From: Kitasatospora sp. MAA4
Lineage (GTDB): Bacteria; Actinomycetota; Actinomycetes; Streptomycetales; Streptomycetaceae
DNA length: 64,000 nucleotides
NCBI RefSeq assembly: GCF_029893355.1
Contig: NZ_JARZAI010000017.1
Span: 1 to 64,000 of the forward strand
Direction of reading: 5' to 3'
The translations under genes and the position numbers were made by a program. Within the stretch, counting starts at the first letter, position 1. Each line of letters starts with the position of its first letter. The notes beneath the pieces were generated by a model. The model ran no database searches, had not been told where the DNA came from, and saw only the letters and a program-made list of their open reading frames with translations. Below, piece after piece: positions 15,990 to 25,105 of this stretch.

Positions 15990-17297
15990 TCACGGCGTCA
16001 GGCGGTGCGGGCCGCGGAACAGGAAGGTCGCCTCGCGCAGCGAGGGCAGCCCGAGCAGCAGCATCAGCACCCGGCCGAGACCCAGTCCGAAGCCGCCGTG
16101 CGTCGGCGTCCCGTACCGGAAGCAGTCCAGGTACTGCGCCAGCGGCGCCAGCTCCATGCCCTTCTCCCGGGCCTGGGTGCACAGCACCTCGTAGCGGTGC
16201 TCGCGCTGCGCGCCGGTGGTGATCTCCACGCCCTTCCAGAGCAGGTCGAAACTGGCTGTCACGCCGGGGTCGCCCGCCCGCCGGTGGTGGTAGAACGGGC
16301 GCACCGCCGCCGGGTAGTCGGTGACGTAGACGAAGGCGTGTCCGTACTCCTCGGCGACCAGCGCGGCCAGCCGCCGCTCGCCCTCGGGGTCGAGGTCGTC
16401 CCTGCCGCCCTCGGCGTCCCAACCGGTGGCGCGCAGCCGGGCGAGCGCGTCCGCCATGGTGATCCGCGGGAACGGCAGGGCGGGGGCGGTGACCTGGACG
16501 CCGAAGTGCTCGCGGATCGCCTCGCCGTGGCGCTCGGCGACCCGGGTCAGCACCCGGTGCAGCATCCGCTCCTCGAAGGCCATCACCTCCTCGACGTCCT
16601 CGATCCAGGCGATCTCGACGTCGACCCCGGTGAACTCGGTGGCGTGCCGGGAGGTGAAGGAGGGTTCGGCGCGGAAGACCGGGCCGATCTCGAAGACCCT
16701 GTCGATGCCTCCGGCGATCGCCATCTGCTTGTAGAACTGCGGGGACTGCGCGAGGTAGGCGGTGCGGTCGAAGTAGCCGACCTCGAAGACCTCCGCGCCG
16801 GACTCCGAGGCGGTGCCCATCAGCTTGGGCGTGTGCAGTTCGGTGAAGCCCTCCTCGGCGGCCACCTCGCGCATCGCCTGCTCGACGGTGGTCTGCACGG
16901 CCATCACCAGCTGCGCGGCGGGGCGGCGCAGGTCCAGGAAGCGCCAGTCCAGGCGGTGGTCGGGGCCGGAGTGCTCGTCGATCGGCAGTCCGGCCTCGGC
17001 CAGGGCGACGATCTCCACCCGTTCGGGGACGATCTCCAGGCCGCCCAGCTTCACCTGCGGGGCGTCGACGACCCGGCCGGTGATCTTCACGGCGGACTCG
17101 GCGGTGAGGCTCTCGAAGGCCGCCTCGATCGGGTCGCCCTCGCCGCCGCGCGGATGGGTGACCTGCACGGTGCCGGTGTGGTCGCGGACCAGGACGAACT
17201 GCATGCGCCGCTGAAGGCGCAGGGTGTGGACCCACCCGAAGACGGTGACGCTCTCGCCGACGTGCGCGCGGAGGTCGGCGGTCAGGGTACGGGGCAT
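15990..17297 (-). CDS. aspS: Aspartyl-tRNA synthetase, compact archaeal/eukaryotic type
   Basis: 435 aa class II synthetase charging tRNA with Asp. An N-terminal OB-fold anticodon-binding domain (VTVFGWVHTLRLQRRMQFVLVRD, residues 15-100) is followed by the catalytic domain with motif 2 FEIGPVFRAEPSFTSRH and motif 3 GGFGLGLGRVLMLLLGL. The large GAD insertion of the usual bacterial AspRS (about 590 aa) is absent, so this is the short archaeal-like form, often non-discriminating (also charging tRNA-Asn). ATG at 17297 gives the expected N-terminus. Streptomycetes normally carry a long bacterial AspRS elsewhere, so this may be an additional copy. Its convergent and divergent neighbours (SLOG-like protein, tricorn) are unrelated. 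Confidence 0.93.
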   Translation of the reverse strand: MPRTLTADLRAHVGESVTVFGWVHTLRLQRRMQFVLVRDHTGTVQVTHPRGGEGDPIEAAFESLTAESAVKITGRVVDAPQVKLGGLEIVPERVEIVALAEAGLPIDEHSGPDHRLDWRFLDLRRPAAQLVMAVQTTVEQAMREVAAEEGFTELHTPKLMGTASESGAEVFEVGYFDRTAYLAQSPQFYKQMAIAGGIDRVFEIGPVFRAEPSFTSRHATEFTGVDVEIAWIEDVEEVMAFEERMLHRVLTRVAERHGEAIREHFGVQVTAPALPFPRITMADALARLRATGWDAEGGRDDLDPEGERRLAALVAEEYGHAFVYVTDYPAAVRPFYHHRRAGDPGVTASFDLLWKGVEITTGAQREHRYEVLCTQAREKGMELAPLAQYLDCFRYGTPTHGGFGLGLGRVLMLLLGLPSLREATFLFRGPHRLTP

Positions 17298-17454
17298 CGG
17301 GAACTCCAAGCGGCTGGCGCGTTGGTCGCGCACTCGGCGGGTGGTAGACGGCCACCCGAGGGCCCGGCCACCGTAGCGTGATCGTCTTCCGCCGAGCACC
17401 CGAATTTCGGCGCCCCGGTTGCCGGGCCGTCCGCGCCGCCGAACGATGGACGGG

Positions 17455-20400
17455 ATGAGCACTCAGCCGGGGTACCTGCGATTTCCGCACCTGCGCGACG
17501 GCCTGCTGGCGTTCACCGCCGAGGACGACGTCTGGCTCGCGCCGCTGGAGGACGGCGCGCGGACCGGGCGTGCCTGGCGGGTGAGCTGCGACCGGACCAG
17601 GGTCAGCCACCCGCGGCTCTCCCCGGACGGGCGCACCGTCGCCTGGACCAGCTGGGCCGCGCTGACCCCCGAGGTCTGGACGGCCCCGGCCGACGGCGGC
17701 GAGTCCGTCCGGCTGACGTACTGGGGCAGCCAGGACACCCGGGTGCGCGGCTGGCTGCCGGACGGCGAGGTGCTGGCGGTGACCTCGTTCCACGAACCGT
17801 TCGCCCACTACACCTGGGCGCACGCGCTGCCGCTGGACGGCTCGCCGGGCCGCCGCCAGCCCTGGGGACCGGTCCGCGACGCCCAGGTGAACGCCCACCA
17901 CACGCTGCTGCTGACCGCCGCCGCCCCGCACGAGCCGGCCGCCTGGAAGCGCTACCGGGGCGGCGCGACCGGGCGGCTCTGGCTGGACGGCGAGCGGCTG
18001 CTGCCGGACCTGGCGGGCCACCTCTCCGCGCCGATGCTGGTCGAGGGCCGGGTGGCCTTCCTCTCCGACCACGAGGGCGTCGGCAACCTGTACTCCTGCC
18101 GCCCGGACGGCACCGAGCTGCGCCGGCACACCGACCACGCCTCGTGCTACGCCCGCGAGGCCGCCAGCGACGGCCGGCGGATCGTCTACCAGCACGCCGG
18201 GGACATCTGGCTGCTGGACGGGCTCGACGCCCCCGCGCCGCGCCGCCTCGAGGTGCCGCTCGGCGGCGCGCGGGCCGGCCGGCGCCCGTACCAGGTGACC
18301 GCCTCCCGGCACGTCAACGACCTGGTGTGCGACGCCACCGGCCGGGCCGCGGTGATCGGGGTGCGCGGCAGCCTGTACTGGCTGACCCACCGCGACGGCC
18401 CGGCGCGGGCGCTGGCCGACACGCCCGGCGTGCGGACCCGGCTGCCGGTGCTGCTCGGCCACACCGCGCGGGTCGCCTGGGTCACCGACGCCGAGGGCGA
18501 GGACGCGATCGAGCACGTCGCGCTCCCGGGCGAGGCACCTCCCGAGCAACAGGGCGAGGCGCCGCGCCGGATCGCGTCCGGGCGGCTCGGCCGGGTGCTG
18601 GAGCTGGCCGCCGCCCCGGACGGCCACACCCTGGCGGCCACCACCTCGGACGGGCGGCTGCTGCTGGTCGGCGCCGAGGACGGCTCGGTCCGCGAGCTGG
18701 CCCGCTCCGCGTACGGCCCGGTGCGCAGCCCGGCCTTCTCCCCCGACTCGCGCTGGCTGGCCTGGTCGCAGCCGATCGCCGGCCGCTCGCTGCGCCGGAT
18801 CCGGCTGGTCCGGATCGACACGCCCGAGCAGATCGTCGACGTCACCAGCGGCCGCTTCGAGGACGAGCAGCCGGTCTTCACCCGGGACGGCCGGTTCCTG
18901 GTCTTCCTCTCCTGGCGCGGCTTCGACCCGGTGCACGACGTGCACAGCGGCGACCTGTCGTTCCCACTCGGCTGCCGCCCGTACCTGGTGCCGCTGGCGG
19001 CCGACACGCCGTCCCCGTTCGCGGCCCCGGTGGACGGCCGCCCGTCGGGCGGGTCGGATCCGGTGGGCGGCGACGGCACGGTGCGGGTGGATCGGGAGGG
19101 GCTGGCCACCCGGCTGGTGCCGTTCCCGGTGATCGCCTCCAAGTACTCCTCGCCGGCGTCGGTGCGCGGCGGCCTGATCTGGCTGCGCTGGCCGATCTCG
19201 GGCACCCTCGGGCAGACCTTCGCCCACCCCACCGACACCTCCGGGCGTCCGGCGCTGGAGTACTTCGACCTGGCCACCGCCACCCGCAGCACGCTCCAGG
19301 AGCAGGTCGAGGGCTTCGCGGTGGCCGGCGACGGAAGCGCGCTGACCACCTTCCTGGCCGGGACCCTCAAGCTGCTCCCGGTCTCCTCCCCGCACAGCGC
19401 GGTCACCGTCGACCTGAGCCGGATCACGCACACCGTGCACCCCGCCGCCGAGTGGCGCCAGTCCTACCGGGAGGCGGCTCGGATCGTCCGGGACCAGTTC
19501 TGGGACGCCGATCTCGGCGGTCTGGACTGGCCCGCGCTGACCGAGCAGTACGCCCCGCTGCTGGAGCGGATCGCCACCCCCGACGACTTCGCCGACCTGC
19601 TGCGCGAACTGCTGGGCGAGCTGGGCACCTCGCACGCGTACGTGACGCCGTCCCGGCGCGGCGAGGGCCCGGCGCCGGTGCAGCAGCCGCTCGGGCTGCT
19701 CGGCGCCTCGGCCCGCCGCAGCCCCGACGGGCGCTGGCTGCTGCAACGGATCCTGCCCGGCGAGTCCTCCGACCCGCGTGCTCGAGCGCCGCTGGGCACC
19801 CACGGGGTGTGCGACGGCGACGAGTTGCTCGCGGTGGCCGGCCGGGCGCCGGATCCGGTGCGCGGACCGGCCCCGCTGCTGGCCGGCACCGGCGGCACCA
19901 CCGTGGAACTCACCGTCCGCAGCGGCGCGGACGGCCCGGTGCGCCGACTCGCGGTGACCCCGCTGACCGACGAGCGGCCGATCCGCTACCAGGACTGGGT
20001 GGTCCGACGACGGGCCCTGGTCCGGGAGTTCAGCGACGGGCTGTGCGGCTACCTGCACATCCCGGATCTCGGCGGCTCCGGCTGGGCCCAGTTCAACCGC
20101 GACCTGCGCACCGAACTCGACCGCCCCGCCGTGGTGTTGGACGTGCGCGGGAACGCCGGCGGGAACGTCTCCGAACTCGTCCTGGAGAAGCTCAGCCGCC
20201 GGGTGCTCGGTTGGGATTTCAACCGCGGCCGCCGCCCGGTGCGCTACCCGCGCGACGCCCCGCGCGGACCGGTGGTCGCGCTGGCCGACGAGGCGACCAG
20301 CTCGGACGGCGACGTCATCATCACCGCGGTCAAACTCCTGGGCCTCGGACCGGTGTTGGGCCAGCGCACCTGGGGCGGAGTGGTCGGCACGCTCGGCCGC

Positions 20401-20673
20401 TACCCGCTCGGCGACGGGACGTTGATCTCGGTGCCGGCCAACGCCTCCTGGTTCACCGGCGGTTACGGCTTCACGGTGGAGAACCACGGGGTGGAACCGG
20501 ACATCGCGGTGCTGCGCAGCCCCGCCGACTGGGCGTCCGGGCGCAACACCGAGCTGGCGGAGGCGGTCCGGGTGGCCATGGACCTGCTGCGCCACACCCC
20601 GGCCGCCGCTCCCCCGCCGCCCGCCGCCCCGCGCCCCGACCTGCGCCGCCCACCGCTGCCGCCGCGCGGCTGA
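17455..20673 (+). CDS. Tricorn-protease homologue
   Basis: About 1072 aa cytosolic serine protease that trims peptides released by the proteasome or other proteases. The order is that of tricorn: an N-terminal beta-propeller region (residues about 1-300; repeats such as LSPDGRTVAWTSW), a second propeller (about 330-640; FSPDSRWLAWSQP, FTRDGRFLVFLSW), a mixed domain, a PDZ domain (about 740-820), and the C-terminal catalytic domain with the nucleophile in DEATSSDGDVI and the DVRGNAGGN segment. Streptomyces has such proteins. ATG at 17455 or 17446 are both possible. The 3' end is a Pro-rich tail. Confidence 0.93.
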   Translation: MSTQPGYLRFPHLRDGLLAFTAEDDVWLAPLEDGARTGRAWRVSCDRTRVSHPRLSPDGRTVAWTSWAALTPEVWTAPADGGESVRLTYWGSQDTRVRGWLPDGEVLAVTSFHEPFAHYTWAHALPLDGSPGRRQPWGPVRDAQVNAHHTLLLTAAAPHEPAAWKRYRGGATGRLWLDGERLLPDLAGHLSAPMLVEGRVAFLSDHEGVGNLYSCRPDGTELRRHTDHASCYAREAASDGRRIVYQHAGDIWLLDGLDAPAPRRLEVPLGGARAGRRPYQVTASRHVNDLVCDATGRAAVIGVRGSLYWLTHRDGPARALADTPGVRTRLPVLLGHTARVAWVTDAEGEDAIEHVALPGEAPPEQQGEAPRRIASGRLGRVLELAAAPDGHTLAATTSDGRLLLVGAEDGSVRELARSAYGPVRSPAFSPDSRWLAWSQPIAGRSLRRIRLVRIDTPEQIVDVTSGRFEDEQPVFTRDGRFLVFLSWRGFDPVHDVHSGDLSFPLGCRPYLVPLAADTPSPFAAPVDGRPSGGSDPVGGDGTVRVDREGLATRLVPFPVIASKYSSPASVRGGLIWLRWPISGTLGQTFAHPTDTSGRPALEYFDLATATRSTLQEQVEGFAVAGDGSALTTFLAGTLKLLPVSSPHSAVTVDLSRITHTVHPAAEWRQSYREAARIVRDQFWDADLGGLDWPALTEQYAPLLERIATPDDFADLLRELLGELGTSHAYVTPSRRGEGPAPVQQPLGLLGASARRSPDGRWLLQRILPGESSDPRARAPLGTHGVCDGDELLAVAGRAPDPVRGPAPLLAGTGGTTVELTVRSGADGPVRRLAVTPLTDERPIRYQDWVVRRRALVREFSDGLCGYLHIPDLGGSGWAQFNRDLRTELDRPAVVLDVRGNAGGNVSELVLEKLSRRVLGWDFNRGRRPVRYPRDAPRGPVVALADEATSSDGDVIITAVKLLGLGPVLGQRTWGGVVGTLGRYPLGDGTLISVPANASWFTGGYGFTVENHGVEPDIAVLRSPADWASGRNTELAEAVRVAMDLLRHTPAAAPPPPAAPRPDLRRPPLPPRG

Positions 20674-20737
20674 CCTGCGCCGACGGCGCCGAGCCGACGG
20701 CAAGTGGACGTTTATCACCGCTCGCTAGCTTCTGCCC

Positions 20738-21598
20738 ATGCGGGGAACGATGCAGGGCACACGACTCGCCGGTCGCTACCACCTGGTGGAGCGGCTGGCG
20801 GGCGGGCCGATGGGCGAACTGTGGGCGGCGCAGGACGCGGTACTGGGGAGGGACGTCGCCGTCCGGATCCTGAAGCCGACGCTGCCGGCCGACCCGGACT
20901 TCGCCGCCCGCTTCCACGCCGAGGCCCGGCTGCTGGCCCGGCTCAGACACCCGGGCGTCGTCCAGATCCACGACTTCGGGCACAGCTCGACGCAGGACGG
21001 CACGCCGGTCGCGTACCTGGTGATGGACCTGATCCGGGGCGAGGCGCTCAGCGCGCTGCTCGACCGCCGCGGCCCGCTGGAGCCCGCCCAGGCGCTGCGG
21101 CTGATGTCCCAGGTGCTCACCGTGCTGGGGACCGCGCACAGCGCGGGCGTCGTGCACCGGGACCTCAAGCCGTCGAACCTGCTGCTCTGCGAGGGCACCG
21201 TCGTGCTCACCGGCTTCGGCATCGCCCCGCTCGGACACGACGACACCGCCAGCGGGGCGGACGACCTCTACGCGCTGGGCGTCGTACTCCACGAGTGCCT
21301 GACCGGCCGCCTGCCGGTCCGCTCCACGCTCGGCGCCGAACTCCCGGGGCCGGTGCGCGCGCTGGTCGCGACCGCACTGGCGGAGGACCCCGCGCGGCGC
21401 TGGCCGGACGCGGCGACGATGGCCGCCGCCTGCGAACTCACGCTCGCCGCGGTCCTCGCGCAGGACCCGGCCGAACCCGCTCCAGCCCGACCGGTGTCCT
21501 CGCGCGGCGCCGCGCGGCATCGCCGGGTGCCCCGCCTGTTGCGCGGCCGCGGGCGACTGCTGCTGGCGGTGGGCCTGGCGCTCCGGTCGCTCTCCTGA
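20738..21598 (+). CDS. Serine/threonine kinase-like protein, probable pseudokinase
   Basis: 286 aa with a Hanks-type kinase fold: degenerate glycine loop LAGGPMGEL, HRD loop VVHRDLKPSNLLL intact. However, the ATP-binding Lys of VAVK is Arg (VAVRIL) and the metal-binding DFG is GFG (LTGFGIAPL). The activation segment is short, without APE. With both the Lys and the DFG Asp replaced, phosphotransfer is unlikely and the protein is best called a pseudokinase. After the domain (about residue 240) comes an Arg-rich stretch and a short hydrophobic end (LLLAVGLALRSLS), too short for a normal PASTA sensor. ATG at 20738 or 20750. It follows the tricorn gene by 64 nt. Confidence 0.85.
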   Translation: MRGTMQGTRLAGRYHLVERLAGGPMGELWAAQDAVLGRDVAVRILKPTLPADPDFAARFHAEARLLARLRHPGVVQIHDFGHSSTQDGTPVAYLVMDLIRGEALSALLDRRGPLEPAQALRLMSQVLTVLGTAHSAGVVHRDLKPSNLLLCEGTVVLTGFGIAPLGHDDTASGADDLYALGVVLHECLTGRLPVRSTLGAELPGPVRALVATALAEDPARRWPDAATMAAACELTLAAVLAQDPAEPAPARPVSSRGAARHRRVPRLLRGRGRLLLAVGLALRSLS

Positions 21599-21617
21599 CC
21601 GACCCCGCAGCGCATGG

Positions 21618-21653
21618 ACGGACGGAGCGTGCCCGAGGGCACACTCCGTCCGT
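21618..21653. terminator. Terminator after the pseudokinase gene
   Basis: A stem of 17 positions, ACGGACGGAGCGTGCCC against GGGCACACTCCGTCCGT, paired except for one mismatch and with a GA loop, lies between convergent genes. It can serve both directions. Confidence 0.8.
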
Positions 21654-21666
21654 GGGTCCCGGCGGC

Positions 21667-21894
21667 CTACATCGGGTCGTGGCCGCCCTCGCTGTCCATG
21701 TCGTGCGCGGCCTGCTCGACCGGGTCCACGGCGGACTCCCGGGACCTGCCGGTCATGTCGCCCATGGCGTCGGAGGCCCTGTGGCCGGTGTCGGACATCG
21801 CGTCGGAGGCCCTGTCCTTGTGGCCGCCGAGCGCCGTCTTGGCCTGCTCCACGGCCTCGTCGGCCTTCTCCCTGAACTTGTCGAAGATGCCCAT
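21667..21894 (-). CDS. Small antitoxin-like/stress protein (Rv0909/MT0933 type)
   Basis: 75 aa, highly charged and helical, starting MGIFDKFREKADEAVEQAK. The opening MGxFDK and the following repeats KDRASDAM, GHRASDAM resemble the actinobacterial MT0933/Rv0909 antitoxin family, as well as general stress (CsbD-like) proteins. No toxin gene is adjacent, so an antitoxin role is not supported here. ATG at 21894 has a GGAGGAGAT site, and the longer 98-aa frame is rejected. No signal peptide. Confidence 0.7.
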   Translation of the reverse strand: MGIFDKFREKADEAVEQAKTALGGHKDRASDAMSDTGHRASDAMGDMTGRSRESAVDPVEQAAHDMDSEGGHDPM

Positions 21895-21986
21895 ATCTCC
21901 TCCTGCGGGGTTCGTCGGGCGATGGGCTGTGACCAACATGTCACTGCTCGCTCGCACCCGCACCTCGGAGACGGCCGCGCAGCGGA

Positions 21987-24038
21987 TCAGCCGGTGACGC
22001 TGGCGGCGCCGCTCTCCAGGTGGCCCGAGAAGCGCTGCGACCAGGTGCTGTCCAGGTCGACGGTGATCGTGAAGTCGTACCAGCCGTTGTTGTAGGCGAC
22101 CGCGTTGAAGTAGTCGCTGACGTTGCCGCCGGCCGGCACCACGTACGTCCAGGGCCCGTCGGTGCGGTAGTTGTTGGAGGCGATGGTGAAGGTGGCGGGC
22201 GTCGTCCCGCTGTTGGCGAGCTTGAAGTAGATCGCCAGCTGCCCGCTGCCCGGCTCGACCGCGTACGAGGCGGTGGCGGCGACGTTCTTGCCCGCCTTGG
22301 TCGCGTCGCCCTTGAAGCGGCGCAGGAAGCGGTTCGGGCCGGTCACGCTCAGGTCGTACGCGCCGCTGCCGTAGCCGGTACCGCAGTTGAAGAAGTCGCT
22401 GGTGGCGGTGCCCGCGTCCACCGTGTACTGCCAGGGGCCGCCGCTGCGGTAGGCGTTGGCGTACGCGGCGAAGTGCGCCGACTTCACCGCCGCGGTGCCC
22501 TGGTTGGCCATCGCCAGCCAGACCTTCATCACGCCGCCCGAGCCGAACTCCAGGTGGTCCAGGTTGGCGTTCGGCTGGTACGGCAGCGCGCGGGCCGGAC
22601 GGGTGCCGGACTCCTGGACGGGCAGCGCGTTGTTCACCGGCGCCGGGTTGGGCAGCGGGCCGCAGGCGGCCAGGCCGATGGTGGCCGAGGTGTCCGGCAG
22701 CGCCGGAAGGTTGTAGACCGGGTTGGCGAAGTCGAAGACCGAGGTGAGGTCACCGCAGACCTTGCGGCGCCAGGCGCTGATGTTCGGGCAGGTGGCCGGC
22801 TTGCCGATGGCCGCCGTCCAGGTCTCCAGGAAGCGCAGCACCGAAGTGTGGTCGAAGGTCTCGGAGTTGACCCAGCCGCCGCGGCTCCACGGCGAGACGG
22901 CGATCATCGGGACGCGGAAGCCGAGGCCGATCGGGGTGCCGTTGTAGGTCTCGCCCGCGGTGCCCGCCGGGGCGACCGGCGGCGGGACGTGGTCGAAGAA
23001 GCCGTCGTTCTCGTCGTAGTTGAGGAAGAGGATCGAGGAGTTGTAGACGTTCGGGTCGGCGTTCAGCGCGTCGATCACCATGTGCACGAAGTGCGCGCCG
23101 TCCTCGGGGGTGGCGTACGGGTGCTCCGACGAGCCCTGGTCCGCGACCACCCAGGAGACCTGCGGGAGCGTGCCGCCCAGGACGTCCGCCTTGATCGCGG
23201 CGGCGATGTCGTTCGGCGTGTTGCCGGTACTGGGCACCGATCCCATGCCCTGGGTGGCGAGCGCGCTGCCGGCCGGGGCGTTCTCGAACTGGGAGAAGTA
23301 GGCGAGCGCGTTGTCGCCGAAGTTGTCGGCGGCGTTCTGGTACACCTTCCAGCTCACGCCCGCGCTCTCGAGCGCCTCGGCGTACGTCTGCCAGCGCAGG
23401 CCGGACTCGTCGCCGCCGTCGTAGGCCGGGCCGCCCGCGGTGCCCGCCGGGTCGATCCAACCGCTCCAGTGGTAGGTGCGGTTGGGGCCGGTCGCGCTCA
23501 GGATCGAGCAGTGGTAGGCGTCGCAGACGGTGAAGTTGTCGGCGAGGGCGTAGTGGAACGGGATGTCGGCGCGGCCCAGGTAGCCAAGCGCGCGGACGTT
23601 GCCCTTGGCCGAGACCCAGGAGTCCATCTTGCCGTTGTTCCACGCCGCGTGCTGGTCGCTCCACGCGTGGGACAGGTCGCCGTTGCACTGCGCGAGCCGC
23701 TCGGGGTCGGCGCCACCGGCCGGGCTCGTCGCGCTGAACGCCCACGGGTACTGGCGGCCCGAGCCGTTGGGCTGGTTGAAGACGCTGTAGCCGCCCGCGA
23801 TCTGGATCGCGCTGCGGTCGGCGAAGCCGCGGACGCCCTGGAGCATGCCGAAGTAGTGGTCGAAGCTGCGGTTCTCCTGCATCAGGATCACCACGTGCTG
23901 GGCGTCGGTGATGGTGCCGGTGTTGGTGAGCGTGGTGGTGGCGGGGGCCGCGGTGGCGCCGACCGTCCCGGCCACCGCCGCACCGGCCGCGGCACTCGCC
24001 GACAACGCCATGAACTTCCTGCGGCTCAACTCTGACAT
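21987..24038 (-). CDS. Secreted phospholipase C, phosphocholine-specific
   Basis: About 683 aa Tat-exported enzyme hydrolysing phosphatidylcholine-type lipids outside the cell. The N-terminus SELSRRKFMALSASAAAGA is a twin-arginine signal. The catalytic domain starts HVVILMQENRSFDHYFGML (metal-binding E/N of the acid phosphatase/PLC superfamily) and continues with LNYDENDGFFDHVPPP and FDHTSVLRFLE; two C-terminal beta domains (about residues 470-570 and 580-683, GPWQYTVDAG/GPWTYVVPAG) match the duplicated C-terminal domain of this family. ATG at 24038 is chosen because it directly precedes the Tat motif; the annotation could extend upstream but without a signal-like sequence. Such genes are often phosphate-controlled, but I do not see a clear PhoP box. 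Confidence 0.94.
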   Translation of the reverse strand: MSELSRRKFMALSASAAAGAAVAGTVGATAAPATTTLTNTGTITDAQHVVILMQENRSFDHYFGMLQGVRGFADRSAIQIAGGYSVFNQPNGSGRQYPWAFSATSPAGGADPERLAQCNGDLSHAWSDQHAAWNNGKMDSWVSAKGNVRALGYLGRADIPFHYALADNFTVCDAYHCSILSATGPNRTYHWSGWIDPAGTAGGPAYDGGDESGLRWQTYAEALESAGVSWKVYQNAADNFGDNALAYFSQFENAPAGSALATQGMGSVPSTGNTPNDIAAAIKADVLGGTLPQVSWVVADQGSSEHPYATPEDGAHFVHMVIDALNADPNVYNSSILFLNYDENDGFFDHVPPPVAPAGTAGETYNGTPIGLGFRVPMIAVSPWSRGGWVNSETFDHTSVLRFLETWTAAIGKPATCPNISAWRRKVCGDLTSVFDFANPVYNLPALPDTSATIGLAACGPLPNPAPVNNALPVQESGTRPARALPYQPNANLDHLEFGSGGVMKVWLAMANQGTAAVKSAHFAAYANAYRSGGPWQYTVDAGTATSDFFNCGTGYGSGAYDLSVTGPNRFLRRFKGDATKAGKNVAATASYAVEPGSGQLAIYFKLANSGTTPATFTIASNNYRTDGPWTYVVPAGGNVSDYFNAVAYNNGWYDFTITVDLDSTWSQRFSGHLESGAASVTG

Positions 24039-24101
24039 CCGGCTCGCCAACCCCTCGGTCTCGCCGCGTCCCGGCGGCATACCGGCCCGCGGCACACACA
24101 G

Positions 24102-24115
24102 GTTGTGTGTACAAC
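24102..24115. promoter_or_regulatory. Short inverted repeat upstream of phospholipase C
   Basis: GTTGT-N4-ACAAC at 24102-24115 lies in the 277-nt region between the divergent phospholipase C and methyltransferase genes. It could bind a regulator, but the arms are short. The rest of the region shows no recognisable element. Confidence 0.25.
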
Positions 24116-24315
24116 ACGAGCCGCGCGCCATCCTGGCGGACGGCATGCTCATGCGGAAGGACCCGGGAGGGAGATTGGCGGACTGTTCGCCCAACCGTCA
24201 GCGGACGGCGGGCGGATGGACGGAAGCTGTCCGAGATGCGGAGGCCGTCACCCCTGGACGTCGCACCGGGCGAAAACGGGATGCGCTCAACTCGCCTCCC
24301 TGCCACGCTGCGGCG

Positions 24316-25050
24316 ATGAATCGTGAACAGATCTCCCGGATCGCCCATGCCGAACACCCGATCAAGGCCCCATTGGACGACGACTCGGTGCGCCGACTGC
24401 TCGACCGCGCCCTCCCGCGCGGCGATGAGCGGGTGCTCGATCTCGGGTGCGGGGGTGGGGAGTGGCTGCTGCGGGCGCTGGACAGCCGTCCGCGGGTGCA
24501 TGCCGAGGGAGTCGACGTCTCGGAGGACGCCCTCGCGCAGGCGCGCGAGGGGGCGGAGCGGCTGGGGCTTCAGGACCGGCTGGTCCTGCACCAGCGGGAG
24601 GCTGCCGAATTCAGCTCGCCGCAGCCGTTCGACCTGGTGCTCAGCGTCGCGGCCACGCACGCCTTCGGCGGGCTGCTCCCCACCCTCGCCGCAGCGCGCA
24701 AGCACCTCGCGCCCGGCGGGCGCGTGCTGATCGGCGACGGCTTCTGGGAGCGCGAACCCTCCCCCGCGGCCGTCGAGATGCTCGGGGACTTCGCCGACCT
24801 CGCCACCACCGTGGACCGGGTCGTCGCCGAGGGTTGGATCCCCGTCGACGGACACGTCAGCACGCGCCAGGAGCTGGACGCCTACGAGTGGGCCTGCTGG
24901 GGCACGTTGGCGTCCTGGGCGCTGGACCACCCCGCCGACCCGGACAGTGCCCAGGTACGGGAGACGGCCCACACCCGGTACTCCGAATGGCTGCACGCGT
25001 ACCGGGAGAGCTGGGGTTTCGTCACGCTGGTGCTGCGCCGGACGTCCTGA
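24316..25050 (+). CDS. Class I SAM-dependent methyltransferase
   Basis: 244 aa. Motif I is RVLDLGCGGGEWLLRAL (SAM-binding glycine loop) near residue 40, motif II-like ALDSRPRVHAEGVDVSEDAL, and the post-I and III blocks FDLVLSVAATHAFGGL and LAPGGRVLIGDGFWER. The WEREPS block is common in small-molecule methyltransferases of the SmtA/UbiE type. ATG at 24316 gives a normal N-terminus. It converges with the aminoglycoside phosphotransferase. Substrate unknown. Confidence 0.9.
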   Translation: MNREQISRIAHAEHPIKAPLDDDSVRRLLDRALPRGDERVLDLGCGGGEWLLRALDSRPRVHAEGVDVSEDALAQAREGAERLGLQDRLVLHQREAAEFSSPQPFDLVLSVAATHAFGGLLPTLAAARKHLAPGGRVLIGDGFWEREPSPAAVEMLGDFADLATTVDRVVAEGWIPVDGHVSTRQELDAYEWACWGTLASWALDHPADPDSAQVRETAHTRYSEWLHAYRESWGFVTLVLRRTS

Positions 25051-25105
25051 CCGAGCGGCGCAGCGCGGTGTGAGCCAGCGGGCCCCGGCTGGGCTTGCCG
25101 CGGGC

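Noticed and set aside
15883..20718. A 1611-codon open frame on the minus strand across aspS and the tricorn gene.
   Set aside because: It is a high-GC shadow of the tricorn gene; its composition is Arg/Ala/Gly/His-rich and it lacks domain motifs.
21667..21894. Toxin-antitoxin pair at the MT0933-like gene.
   Set aside because: No toxin-like ORF is adjacent on either side; the neighbours are phospholipase C and a pseudokinase.
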